Of a DNA stretch of 64,000 bases, positions 1-7,143 are shown in pieces. Origin of the DNA: Elusimicrobiota bacterium. GTDB taxonomy: Bacteria > Elusimicrobiota > Elusimicrobia > UBA1565 > UBA9628. The stretch lies in the NCBI GenBank assembly GCA_026388095.1, contig JAPLKL010000075.1, positions 62,001-126,000 on the forward strand. The letters are read 5' to 3'. How positions within the stretch are numbered: position 1 is the stretch's first letter; each line of letters opens with the position of its first letter. The notes below the pieces were generated by a model that was not told the origin of the DNA, did not search any database, and saw nothing but the letters and a program-made list of their open reading frames with translations. The position numbers and the translations under genes were made by a program.

Positions 1-673
1 CCCGGGCCTCTCCGGCGGCGAGCGCATGGGCGGCCTTGCGCTCGAGCTCCGCGATGGCCGCCAGGCCCCGGTCGCGCAGCGCCTGCGCCGAGGCCGCGTA
101 AAGACGGAAGTCTTCGAGCGGCGGCTCCTGGGCGGAGCGGCTGAGCTCGGTCTCGAAGATCCTGTAGGAGATGACCGAGCCCAGGCGGACGACGGCCGCG
201 GGCACCTTCCACCTTTCCGTGTATGAGCGCAGGTCCAGGACGAAGCCCTCGCCCACCACGTTGCGGCCGCCGAGGGAGAGGTAGAACTCGACCCCCCAGC
301 CCGCCTTGGGCGGGACCCAGCGGGACTGGACGCCGAAGCCGAAGGTCTTGGGGAAGGAGTCCCCGTAGCAGAGCGTGTAGAGCGCGATGGCGTGCTGGTC
401 CCGGGCATCGCCCGCAGCTTCGGTGATTTGGCAGTCGTCCCGCGCCCCTTGGCCCGCGCACCAGCTGGCCTTATAGAAGGCCCCGCTGCGCGCGTAGGGA
501 TGATGGCGCCAGCCCGCCGCGGCGAACCCGCGCACGGCCGCGTCAACGCGCCTGAGCAGAGCCGCATGCGCGGGGTCGGCGAAGGATAGGGCGTCGAGAG
601 GGGAGGTCATGTCCATAGGGCCGGCCGCAGCCAAGCCCGCCAGCAAGGCCGCCAGCCAGACTGCTGTCGTCAC
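1..673 (-). CDS. Exported protein of unknown function, 3' end outside window
   Basis: The frame stays open from a GTG at 673 to the left edge, giving at least 224 codons. The product begins with a signal peptide (MTTAVWLAALLAGLAAAGP). It has two cysteines in SWCAGQGARDDC and a mixed alpha/beta body containing GVEFYLSLGGRNVVGEGFVLDLRSY-like strands. The GTG overlaps the TGA of the upstream gene (GTGA), so the two are translationally coupled. I do not recognise the family. The C-terminus lies outside the window. Confidence 0.72.
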   Translation of the reverse strand, partial: MTTAVWLAALLAGLAAAGPMDMTSPLDALSFADPAHAALLRRVDAAVRGFAAAGWRHHPYARSGAFYKASWCAGQGARDDCQITEAAGDARDQHAIALYTLCYGDSFPKTFGFGVQSRWVPPKAGWGVEFYLSLGGRNVVGEGFVLDLRSYTERWKVPAAVVRLGSVISYRIFETELSRSAQEPPLEDFRLYAASAQALRDRGLAAIAELERKAAHALAAGEAR

Positions 674-1155
674 CGGGTGCCTAGATCGGCCAGGCCGCCC
701 ATCCATTGCTCGAACACCGAGTCGGTCGTGATCCAGTCGCCCGTGTCGATCAATTTGATCGAAGACTTATCATCCTGTCGCGGAACGAGGTAGATTATGC
801 GGCACATCTTCCTCCGCACAAAATATGTCTTGGTCCTCCGGCCCGCGATGTCAGCCCGAAGCAAGGTGCGGCGGCACAGGGCCCCGTGGATCTCGACCCG
901 GTCCCGGAACAAGACGATCTTTTTCTGCAGTGCCCCCAGCACCAGGTAGAGACCCGGCATAGCGACCAAAAGGGCGACGACCATCCCGGGTTCACGGTCG
1001 ATATAGCGCAGATACAGCATCCGGCCCACCCCGCCAGCGGCCGGGATCAAAAAAAGCCCTCCCAGGCACATCACGAGGATTCTCCAAGCCAGGTTAGCCC
1101 GATAGGTGCGAGGGTGGTCCGGCTTGCTTTGGCCGACCTCGTCAGCAGAGTTCAC
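670..1155 (-). CDS. Small membrane protein with two TM segments and a PH-like tail
   Basis: I chose the GTG at 1155 because a run of six G lies 4-5 nt upstream as a ribosome binding site. An upstream TTG at 1206 would add 17 residues without such a site. The 161-residue product has two hydrophobic segments (about residues 20-40 and 55-75). A basic cytoplasmic part follows, with FRDRVEIHGALCRRTLLRADI, which resembles the strand pattern of bacterial PH-like membrane proteins. That fold is an inference. It overlaps the next gene by 4 nt (GTGA), so the two form an operon. Its function is unknown. Confidence 0.6.
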   Translation of the reverse strand: MNSADEVGQSKPDHPRTYRANLAWRILVMCLGGLFLIPAAGGVGRMLYLRYIDREPGMVVALLVAMPGLYLVLGALQKKIVLFRDRVEIHGALCRRTLLRADIAGRRTKTYFVRRKMCRIIYLVPRQDDKSSIKLIDTGDWITTDSVFEQWMGGLADLGTR

Positions 1156-1234
1156 GATTCCCCCCAAGATCACGAGATACCCGCCAGGCCCGTAGAAGGC
1201 CGGCAAGGGCTCATCGTACCAATTTGAGCCGGAC

Positions 1235-1942
1235 TCATCCTCCCAGTCTTGTCAGCTCCCCGAGATAGGCCTGGAGCTTATCGTAATCCGAAGGCTGGGA
1301 ATCGAAACGGAGCAGCACGGATTCTCCATCGAAAACCAATTCCTGGACGCCGCAACCTGCGCCGCGAGCGAACATCCCGAGCTCATCCTCGGAGAATATC
1401 CCGCGCACATCGCTTCCGGCCGGGCCGACCGCGACATCGATACCGAAGCTATTCAGTCCCGGCGGCAGCTTCAGCATCTCCAGCCCCGGCTTCAGGGACT
1501 CCACGCTCTGCGCGACCCTTTGCAGCACGCGCAGGATCGGATTATTTTCTCGGAGTGTGATGCCGACGTTTTTCGCGGAATCCCGTCGGAATGGCAAGAG
1601 GCATTGCATGCAGAAAGGTCTGGGGGAGCGGCTATGCCGCCCGGATCCGGCTGCGCAAAATGATACAGGCCATCTGGCAGTGAAGAAGAATACGGCTTTG
1701 CCGTTTATGATGGCCTGGAACGGACTCATGCATGCCGATGGCCTGGGAGTATTGCCATTCTCCCCATCCGGCTGCATCTTGAGAACAGGGATCGCCCCTG
1801 CATCGCAGGCCGCGAAACCGTTGTCTCGCAGGAAAGCCTTCCTGCCGCCTATTTTCGCCGCTCCCCGGATGATCGCGACAAGAATGCCAAAAAACAGCAG
1901 CAGGAAGATCAAAAGCATGCCGCTGAGAATGACCATCCCCAT
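1235..1942 (-). CDS. Membrane-anchored protein of unknown function
   Basis: The 235-residue product has one strong N-terminal transmembrane segment (MLLIFLLLFFGILVAIIRG, about residues 9-27). The soluble part that follows contains paired cysteines (FCMQCLLPFRRD). The C-terminal half, with LNSFGIDVAVGPAGSDVRGIFS and a FDGESVLLRFDS strand pair, looks folded and conserved in style but matches no family I can name. The local base composition is lower in GC than its neighbours. It probably heads the leftward group with the two genes that follow. A TAATAT hexamer at 1964-1969 (minus) could be its -10. Confidence 0.55.
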   Translation of the reverse strand: MGMVILSGMLLIFLLLFFGILVAIIRGAAKIGGRKAFLRDNGFAACDAGAIPVLKMQPDGENGNTPRPSACMSPFQAIINGKAVFFFTARWPVSFCAAGSGRHSRSPRPFCMQCLLPFRRDSAKNVGITLRENNPILRVLQRVAQSVESLKPGLEMLKLPPGLNSFGIDVAVGPAGSDVRGIFSEDELGMFARGAGCGVQELVFDGESVLLRFDSQPSDYDKLQAYLGELTRLGG

Positions 1943-2008
1943 AATTCTGTCGCTATATTACCAAATGCTCCGGAGTGACCCCTGGTTCTCGCCTAGGCGG
2001 CCCGGCCA

Positions 2009-2037
2009 TTGACAGCGAGAGGTTCTTCTGGTAGTTT
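2009..2037 (+). promoter_or_regulatory. Sigma70-like promoter of the HEAT-repeat gene
   Basis: TTGACA at 2009-2014 is followed by a 17-nt spacer and TAGTTT at 2032-2037. Transcription would start near 2044, about 20 nt before the first candidate start codon, with a GAGGAGGG ribosome binding site between them. Confidence 0.5.
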
Positions 2038-2064
2038 TGACAACAGCAAGACGATGAGGAGGGA

Positions 2065-3459
2065 ATGCATGAGAGCTTTCGCCGCGTCCAGGAAGTGAAG
2101 ATGCTGGCCTGCGCCGTCTTGATCGTGTCCTGCGCCGCCGCGAGCGCGGCTCCTGCCGAGCCCCGGGCCGACTCCTTCTACCAGGCCATACTCAAGAAGA
2201 AGGGCCTGGAGGAGAAGCGGGACCTCGGCCGGCGTCTGGGACGCCTGCGGACACCCGAGGCCAAGGAGCTGCTCCTCAAGCTGCTCGGCGAGCGGTCCTA
2301 TTGGGACCAGTTGGCGGCGGTGGACGGGCTCCTGCTCTTCGAGGACGGTCCCGTCTACGCCAGGCTGGTCCAGGAGCTGCTGCGCAACCACATGGTCGAA
2401 GACCAGGTCTCCCAGGGCCTGCGCCGGCACGGGGCCGCCGCCTTCCCGGCCCTGGCCGAGGCGTACCGCTCGCCCATCGACAAGGACGGGCGGGCCAAGG
2501 TCCTGGCGGCCATGGCCGGCGCGCGGGCGCCCGCGGGCGAAAAGTTCCTCAAGGAGATCGTGGCCGACGCCGAGTCCGAAGACCGGGGCCAGGCCATGCG
2601 GCTGATCATCCTGGACTATCCGGCCAACGACTCTTTCATAAGGAAGCTGAGCGCGGACCCGGCTCTGCGCCCCCAGGTCCTCGACTACATCTGCAAGAAC
2701 GGCTCCGCCGGCGACCTGCCCCGGTTCACCGACATCCTCGCCCGCAGCCGGGACGCGGTCGAGCTCGTCATCGCCTACCGCGCGGTGCGCCGATGGGGAG
2801 ACAGCCCTCTCCAGAAGGATGTCTACCGAAGCTCTTTGCGGGCCGGCGACGAGTCTTTGGTCCGCGGCGGGCTGCGCGTATTCAAAGAGGTCCGCTCCGA
2901 TGAGCTCCGGGGCGAATTGTCCCGCGTCGTCCGACAGGCCTCGTCCCAGGACACCCGGATGCTGGCCGGAGAGCGGCTGGCCGACTACTCCGAATCGGAC
3001 GTGGTGCCTTACCTGGTCCCCTTGCTGCAGGAGGAATACTCCGTGACCCAGCCGAGCCTGTCGCGCGCCATCGCCGGAGTCCTTTCCGCCGGCATCTCGG
3101 ACGCGCTGGACAGCTACAACGAGCATTTCAACCGGAAGGTCTTCGACGGCCAACGAGAGAGTATCCTCGGCGGCTTGCGCCGCATCGCCAGGACCGACAA
3201 TGGGACGTCATACGACCGGTGGCTGGATTGGGCCGTCGCCGACGGCTACACGGTCAAGGGCCGGAATCTGATCCAAGACCTGTTCTCGGGGTATCCGGAG
3301 AAGCGCGGCCGCGCCGTGGTCAGCGCGGTCAAGCTGCTGGGCTACCGGGATCTCGACGAGTTCTCCCGGAAGAACGGCTCCGCCTCCGGCTCCGAGCTCT
3401 CCCTGCGCCTGGCCCGCATGCTGACGGACAAGGGCTATCCCAAAGACGAGAAGTTCTAG
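2065..3459 (+). CDS. Exported HEAT-repeat protein
   Basis: A GAGGAGGG site lies just before the ATG at 2065. A second in-frame ATG at 2101 follows AGGAAGTGAAG and would place the signal peptide (MLACAVLIVSCAAASAA) at the extreme N-terminus, so either start is possible. After the signal come about ten alpha-helical repeats of HEAT type, for example RLRTPEAKELLLKLL and DSFIRKLSADPALRPQVL. These are periplasmic or surface scaffolding repeats with no catalytic motif. A partner is not evident. The gene stands alone, with the lipoprotein operon convergent to it. Confidence 0.7.
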   Translation: MHESFRRVQEVKMLACAVLIVSCAAASAAPAEPRADSFYQAILKKKGLEEKRDLGRRLGRLRTPEAKELLLKLLGERSYWDQLAAVDGLLLFEDGPVYARLVQELLRNHMVEDQVSQGLRRHGAAAFPALAEAYRSPIDKDGRAKVLAAMAGARAPAGEKFLKEIVADAESEDRGQAMRLIILDYPANDSFIRKLSADPALRPQVLDYICKNGSAGDLPRFTDILARSRDAVELVIAYRAVRRWGDSPLQKDVYRSSLRAGDESLVRGGLRVFKEVRSDELRGELSRVVRQASSQDTRMLAGERLADYSESDVVPYLVPLLQEEYSVTQPSLSRAIAGVLSAGISDALDSYNEHFNRKVFDGQRESILGGLRRIARTDNGTSYDRWLDWAVADGYTVKGRNLIQDLFSGYPEKRGRAVVSAVKLLGYRDLDEFSRKNGSASGSELSLRLARMLTDKGYPKDEKF

Positions 3460-3487
3460 AGTGTGAGCTCCGGCCGGACTTAAGGGG

Positions 3488-3751
3488 CTACTGGTCCGAG
3501 GAGGTCCCCGGCGGCGCGCTCAGGCGCAGCTTCTTCTTCTGGCCGGCTTCCTTGCAGGAATCCATGCAGAGCTGGCTCAGCTTGTCGCAGTTGAAGTCCA
3601 TGCCGCAGCGCGAACGCTCCTCGATGCACTTACCGCGGCAGTCCAGGACCTTGTCCATGTCCTGACGGCCCACAGGCCCGTATTCCACGCAGCCTTGCAG
3701 GGCCAGCATGCCGGCTGCAGAGAGTCCGAGAAGAATGAGGCGGATGCCCAT
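3488..3751 (-). CDS. Small cysteine-rich lipoprotein
   Basis: The ATG at 3751 sits 2 nt after the TGA of the upstream membrane-protein gene. The 87-residue product has a type II signal peptide ending in the lipobox LQGC, so Cys21 would be lipidated. The mature part has five more cysteines (LDCRGKCIEERSRCGMDFNC and QLCMDSC) in a CxxxC-like spacing suggestive of disulfide-bonded helices. No family was recognised. It is co-transcribed with the preceding gene. Confidence 0.7.
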   Translation of the reverse strand: MGIRLILLGLSAAGMLALQGCVEYGPVGRQDMDKVLDCRGKCIEERSRCGMDFNCDKLSQLCMDSCKEAGQKKKLRLSAPPGTSSDQ

Positions 3752-3753
3752 GT

Positions 3754-5280
3754 TCAAGGCTTGCGCTGCACGCAGAAATCCTCGTCGCGCGAGTCTTTCC
3801 GGTCGCCTTTGGCTCCCAGGCTGCAGAGCTTGAAGCCGCGGCCGTCAGGAGCGGCTTCATACTCGAACGGCTTGCCGGTGACCGGGTCGGCCAGGTGAGC
3901 CGCGGCCAGCCAGCGCGGGCTCAGCGCATCCAGGGAATTCGGGTACCGGCCGGAACCGGCGCGGTACTGCTCGGCCGCCGACATAAGCAGAGCCAGCCGC
4001 GCCCAGGCCTTGGCCTCCCGCTCCCTGACCCACAGGCTGGAGAGCTGCCTCGGGATGAGGACTCGGGCGAAGATATCCGCCCACGCGGTCTCTTGGAACC
4101 GGTCGTCCGCGCGTGCCGAGTCCTCCCGCGCCATATGGGTCACGTACTGCGCCCATCTCAGGCAGCTGGCATCGAAGGCCCCGCTCCAGACCGCCAGCCG
4201 GTCGAGCCAAGCGACGACGCGCGCGCCCGACTGGGAAGAGGGCATGGGTTCGAACAGGTCGAACTGGGTATTCCCGCGGGCCAACTGCGGCTCGCAGGCG
4301 TTCCGGATGTCGAAGACCAAAGCCACCTCCGTCTGCATGCCTTCCTGTACCAGGCGGTTGTCCTGGAGGGATGCCAGCCTCCCGGAGATGTTCCGGGGAA
4401 CGCTCAGGACAGGATGATTGAGCATGACCGTCATGGAGGCCTGCGCGCCGCCTCGGCGCAGCGCCACCGCGACCATCTTGGCGAGCAGGGTGCGGTCCTG
4501 CGCCACGAGGTCGGCCATGGAGAATAATTTATCCATCCGTTCCCAAGCCTGGGACATGCGGCCTTGCTCCGCCAAGTCCAGGGCGCTCAGTCTGATGACG
4601 CTTCCCATGCTGATCAACGGGACGCTCTTGGGCCAGGAGGCATGCACCGGGTCGCGGGCCGTCGCGAGATAATCGATCTTGGCGAAACGGTGATGCCTGG
4701 CCAGGATGGGCAGGATATCGCGGGAGATCACGGCCTCATAATGGGCCGCGACCTCATGCGCATCCTTGCGTATGCCGGCATCCCAGCGCTTCACGCCGGA
4801 GGCTCCCGGCCGCGGCTTGCTGTTGAGGAACTTGGGGTCGAACTTGGCCAGGGCCCGGGTCAAGTCCGGATAGGCATAGTCCTCATCCGGATAGGATTCC
4901 TGGAACTGCGCCACGCTCAAGGGCAGGCCCTGGGCCTTGAGGCCGTCTTTGAAGGAGTCGAACCTCGCGTGCTGGACGCGGTGCGCGCCCCACATGATGA
5001 GCCGCACGCCCAGAGCCAGGGCCAGCAGCTGCAGGGCCGCCGTCGCGAGCCCGCGCGGGGTGAAACCCCGCACGAAGCTCCGGATGAAATAGCCCAAGGA
5101 GACGGCCACGGCGATGGCCAGCGTCGTCCAGCCGGTGGCCGCGGCGGAGAGCCCGGGCGACAGCATGAGCACGGTCATCACGGCCAGCCCCGTCAAGACG
5201 AGCCAGGCCGCTGCGAAGAGGAGCGTCACGAGGCCTCCCACAGCGCGTCCGGCGAGAAGCCCCTTCAATTTGGTCCACAT
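3754..5280 (-). CDS. Membrane protein with large extracytoplasmic domain
   Basis: The 508-residue product has three N-terminal transmembrane segments (about residues 13-37, 50-66 and 78-97) and then a mostly helical soluble domain. The C-terminus carries GRYPNSLDALSPRW, then DPVTGKPFEYEAAPDGRGFKL, then CSLGAKGD. This arrangement resembles the C-terminal fold of type II pseudopilin-like proteins and of many planctomycete-style hypothetical proteins, but the N-terminus is not a pilin leader. A TAGAAT hexamer at 5288-5293 (minus) ends 7 nt before the ATG, so the transcript may be leaderless. The lipoprotein gene follows directly. Confidence 0.62.
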   Translation of the reverse strand: MWTKLKGLLAGRAVGGLVTLLFAAAWLVLTGLAVMTVLMLSPGLSAAATGWTTLAIAVAVSLGYFIRSFVRGFTPRGLATAALQLLALALGVRLIMWGAHRVQHARFDSFKDGLKAQGLPLSVAQFQESYPDEDYAYPDLTRALAKFDPKFLNSKPRPGASGVKRWDAGIRKDAHEVAAHYEAVISRDILPILARHHRFAKIDYLATARDPVHASWPKSVPLISMGSVIRLSALDLAEQGRMSQAWERMDKLFSMADLVAQDRTLLAKMVAVALRRGGAQASMTVMLNHPVLSVPRNISGRLASLQDNRLVQEGMQTEVALVFDIRNACEPQLARGNTQFDLFEPMPSSQSGARVVAWLDRLAVWSGAFDASCLRWAQYVTHMAREDSARADDRFQETAWADIFARVLIPRQLSSLWVREREAKAWARLALLMSAAEQYRAGSGRYPNSLDALSPRWLAAAHLADPVTGKPFEYEAAPDGRGFKLCSLGAKGDRKDSRDEDFCVQRKP

Positions 5281-5341
5281 GCGCGAGATTCTACTTCTTT
5301 CCCCTTATGGATTTCAGGAGCAGGCCGATGCGGGGCCGGGG

Positions 5342-6634
5342 TCAGCGTTTGGCGGCGCCGAAGTCGGTCCAGGTCCAGGGGCGCCAGTCGCTGGCTTTGG
5401 CCTGGGCGGGAGACGTCTTCGCCAGCGTGATATCGTATGCGGCGCGTTTCTTGGGGTCGGAGAGCGCGGCATAGGCCTCCTGGATGTTCTGGAAGTCCTT
5501 GGTCATCTTCTTGATGACCGCCGCACCCTCGTTGCTGTGCTTGTCCGGGTGATATAACATGACGGCCTTGCGATAGGCCGCCTTGATCTCATCCGCCGAC
5601 ATATCCTTGGCGGCCCCGATCCTTTCGTAGAAATTCCTCGCATCGGGCCTGGGCTGGAGCGCCGGCGGCGCGGGAGGCGCCTGCGGCTTCACGGTAGCGC
5701 CGCGGTCGTTCGACTTCGCCCCGATCCATTCGCGGAAATCCTGCCGCTCGGCTTTCGGCTTGGGCGGCTCCTCCTTTGGCTTGGCGGAATCCTTGCGGTC
5801 GCCCGGCTTCGCCCCGGCCTTCTCTTGGGGATCGCTCCCCTCGGGTTTTGGCGGGGGCGGCTCCTTCGGCTTGGCGGAATCCCCTTGGTCGCTCGGCTTC
5901 GCCGCGGCTGCCTGCTTGTATGCGTGAAGCACCCACTCGTCGGGCATCCTCCGCTGGCTGCCTGGCAGGGAAGCTCCCGCCGCGACCTCGTCGGAGGATC
6001 TCGTGCGGCGCAGGAAGTCGCCCGCGATGCTCTGGGCATGCCCCATGGTCGCCTGGGAGGCCAGGTGCCTGACGATGCTCGCCTTCTCTTGCACGCTAGG
6101 GCCGTAGACCCCGAAGCGTTCGAGCTCGGCGGCTGCCGCGCCGAGCTCCGCCCCCTCGATCTGCCCGTAGGCGACCCCAAGGGCGACCTGCTGGGCGCGC
6201 GCTTGCACGGCCTTGGTCACCTCCGGGATGGCCGCCTGGTAGGCGTTCTCCAGCTCCTTCGACAATGCCGCGAGCTCATCCGAGCCTTCCCCGGGCTGGC
6301 GCAGGGCGACGGTCAAGCGAGCCTCGAAACCCGCGGGCAGCTGCGCGCCCAGCGCGCCCATGGCGCGCAGGTCCAGGTCCGACTCCGGGGAGTACACGCT
6401 GACGGCCCGGAAGGACGGGATCTGCGAGACCAGGCTTGCGCCGGTCGGCGTGCTCATGAAGCGTTGTACGCCGGTCAGCAAGGACGAAGACGCCGGGGCG
6501 AAGGGCGGGGCCCAATTCGTGCGGCCCCCCGCCGCCGAACCCCTCATCTGGGCGACCGCCTGTCCCCCGGCGGCGATGAAGAACGCCGCTGAGAGAAGGA
6601 TGCCCAGAGCCCGCCCCGGATTTCCCGGCCTCAT
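5342..6634 (-). CDS. Exported protein with C-terminal DnaJ (J) domain
   Basis: The ATG at 6634 was chosen because a strong promoter lies at 6680-6708, which rules out the longer frame that reads back into the transposable element. The 430-residue product has a hydrophobic signal region (ALGILLSAAFFIAAGGQAVAQ). A helical domain follows, then a Lys/Pro-rich repetitive linker with several SAKPKE units (about residues 230-340). The J domain ends the protein (about residues 350-415) with an intact HPD in AVMLYHPDKHS. J domains stimulate DnaK ATPase in the cytoplasm, so an N-terminal export signal is odd. It may instead be an inner-membrane anchor. Confidence 0.75.
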   Translation of the reverse strand: MRPGNPGRALGILLSAAFFIAAGGQAVAQMRGSAAGGRTNWAPPFAPASSSLLTGVQRFMSTPTGASLVSQIPSFRAVSVYSPESDLDLRAMGALGAQLPAGFEARLTVALRQPGEGSDELAALSKELENAYQAAIPEVTKAVQARAQQVALGVAYGQIEGAELGAAAAELERFGVYGPSVQEKASIVRHLASQATMGHAQSIAGDFLRRTRSSDEVAAGASLPGSQRRMPDEWVLHAYKQAAAAKPSDQGDSAKPKEPPPPKPEGSDPQEKAGAKPGDRKDSAKPKEEPPKPKAERQDFREWIGAKSNDRGATVKPQAPPAPPALQPRPDARNFYERIGAAKDMSADEIKAAYRKAVMLYHPDKHSNEGAAVIKKMTKDFQNIQEAYAALSDPKKRAAYDITLAKTSPAQAKASDWRPWTWTDFGAAKR

Positions 6635-6679
6635 ATCGCTTTTCTTGGTTGTTTGGGAGGGACACCGACCCGCACTTGA

Positions 6680-6708
6680 AGTGTAATAGCGGTCCTTGAT
6701 TCTGTCAA
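6680..6708 (-). promoter_or_regulatory. Sigma70-like promoter of the J-domain gene
   Basis: On the minus strand TTGACA (6708-6703), a 17-nt spacer and TACACT (6685-6680) form a near-consensus promoter. It predicts a transcript start near 6673, about 40 nt before the ATG at 6634. Confidence 0.7.
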
Positions 6709-6719
6709 GGAGTCGACGC

Positions 6720-7069
6720 CTCAACTTCACCCACATTTCTCCGTTGCCGTTGCAGGAGGTTCCGGCGCACAGCACCGGAACCCGCCCGCCGCAGGTGCCC
6801 AAGAGGGGCTGATCATTAGCCTGTATGATTTCGCGCCGACGAGGAAAGGGCGGCACCGGGGCTGGCGCGGCGAACGCCGCGCCAGCCGCGAGAAGCATGC
6901 CTGGGCATGCGGGATTCCCTACACTTTCTGAAAATTTCTGCTGGATTTTATGACGCAATTCACATCGCGCGCGCGATGCGAATTATGATTATTAATTCAG
7001 CAGAATTTTTGCAAAAACGAAGGCTCGCGATGAACCCCCAACATCTCACAAGAAGTGGGTGAGGTCGTG
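6720..7069 (-). mobile_element. 350-bp MITE-like element, copy 1 (inverted relative to copy 2)
   Basis: This non-coding segment is the reverse complement of 39499-39847 over its whole length, at roughly 85-90% identity by eye. Its ends are imperfect terminal inverted repeats: CTCAACTTCACCC at 6720-6732, and GGGTGAGGTCGTG at 7057-7069, which is the complement of CACGACCTCACCC. The flanks GTCGACGC (6712-6719) and GTCGGCGC (7070-7077) match at 7 of 8 positions, as expected for an old 8-bp target duplication. Inside are a 28-nt near-palindrome (6957-6984), a 13-bp hairpin at 6860-6887 and a GC-rich hairpin near 6759-6784. No transposase is encoded. Confidence 0.85.
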
Positions 7070-7095
7070 GTCGGCGCTGCATGGTCAGGCGAGAA

Positions 7096-7124
7096 CGGCC
7101 GCCGGAATCGTTTTCCGGCGGCCG
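7096..7124 (-). terminator. Stem-loop after the VIT-VWA gene
   Basis: A 12-bp perfect stem (CGGCCGCCGGAA with TTCCGGCGGCCG, loop of 5) lies about 20 nt past the stop codon on the minus strand. The downstream tract is only TTCTCG, so intrinsic termination would be weak. Confidence 0.4.
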
Positions 7125-7143
7125 CGCCGCCCGACGAATAGGG

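Noticed and set aside
1993-3153. Minus-strand open frame of 386 codons opposite the HEAT-repeat gene
   Set aside because: The plus-strand frame has a promoter, a ribosome binding site, a signal peptide and helical repeats, while the antisense frame is Gly/Val/Gln-rich without structure.
6635-6958. In-frame extension of the J-domain gene back to 6958
   Set aside because: The extension reads through the transposable element and across a near-consensus promoter at 6680-6708. The signal peptide and leader geometry support the ATG at 6634.
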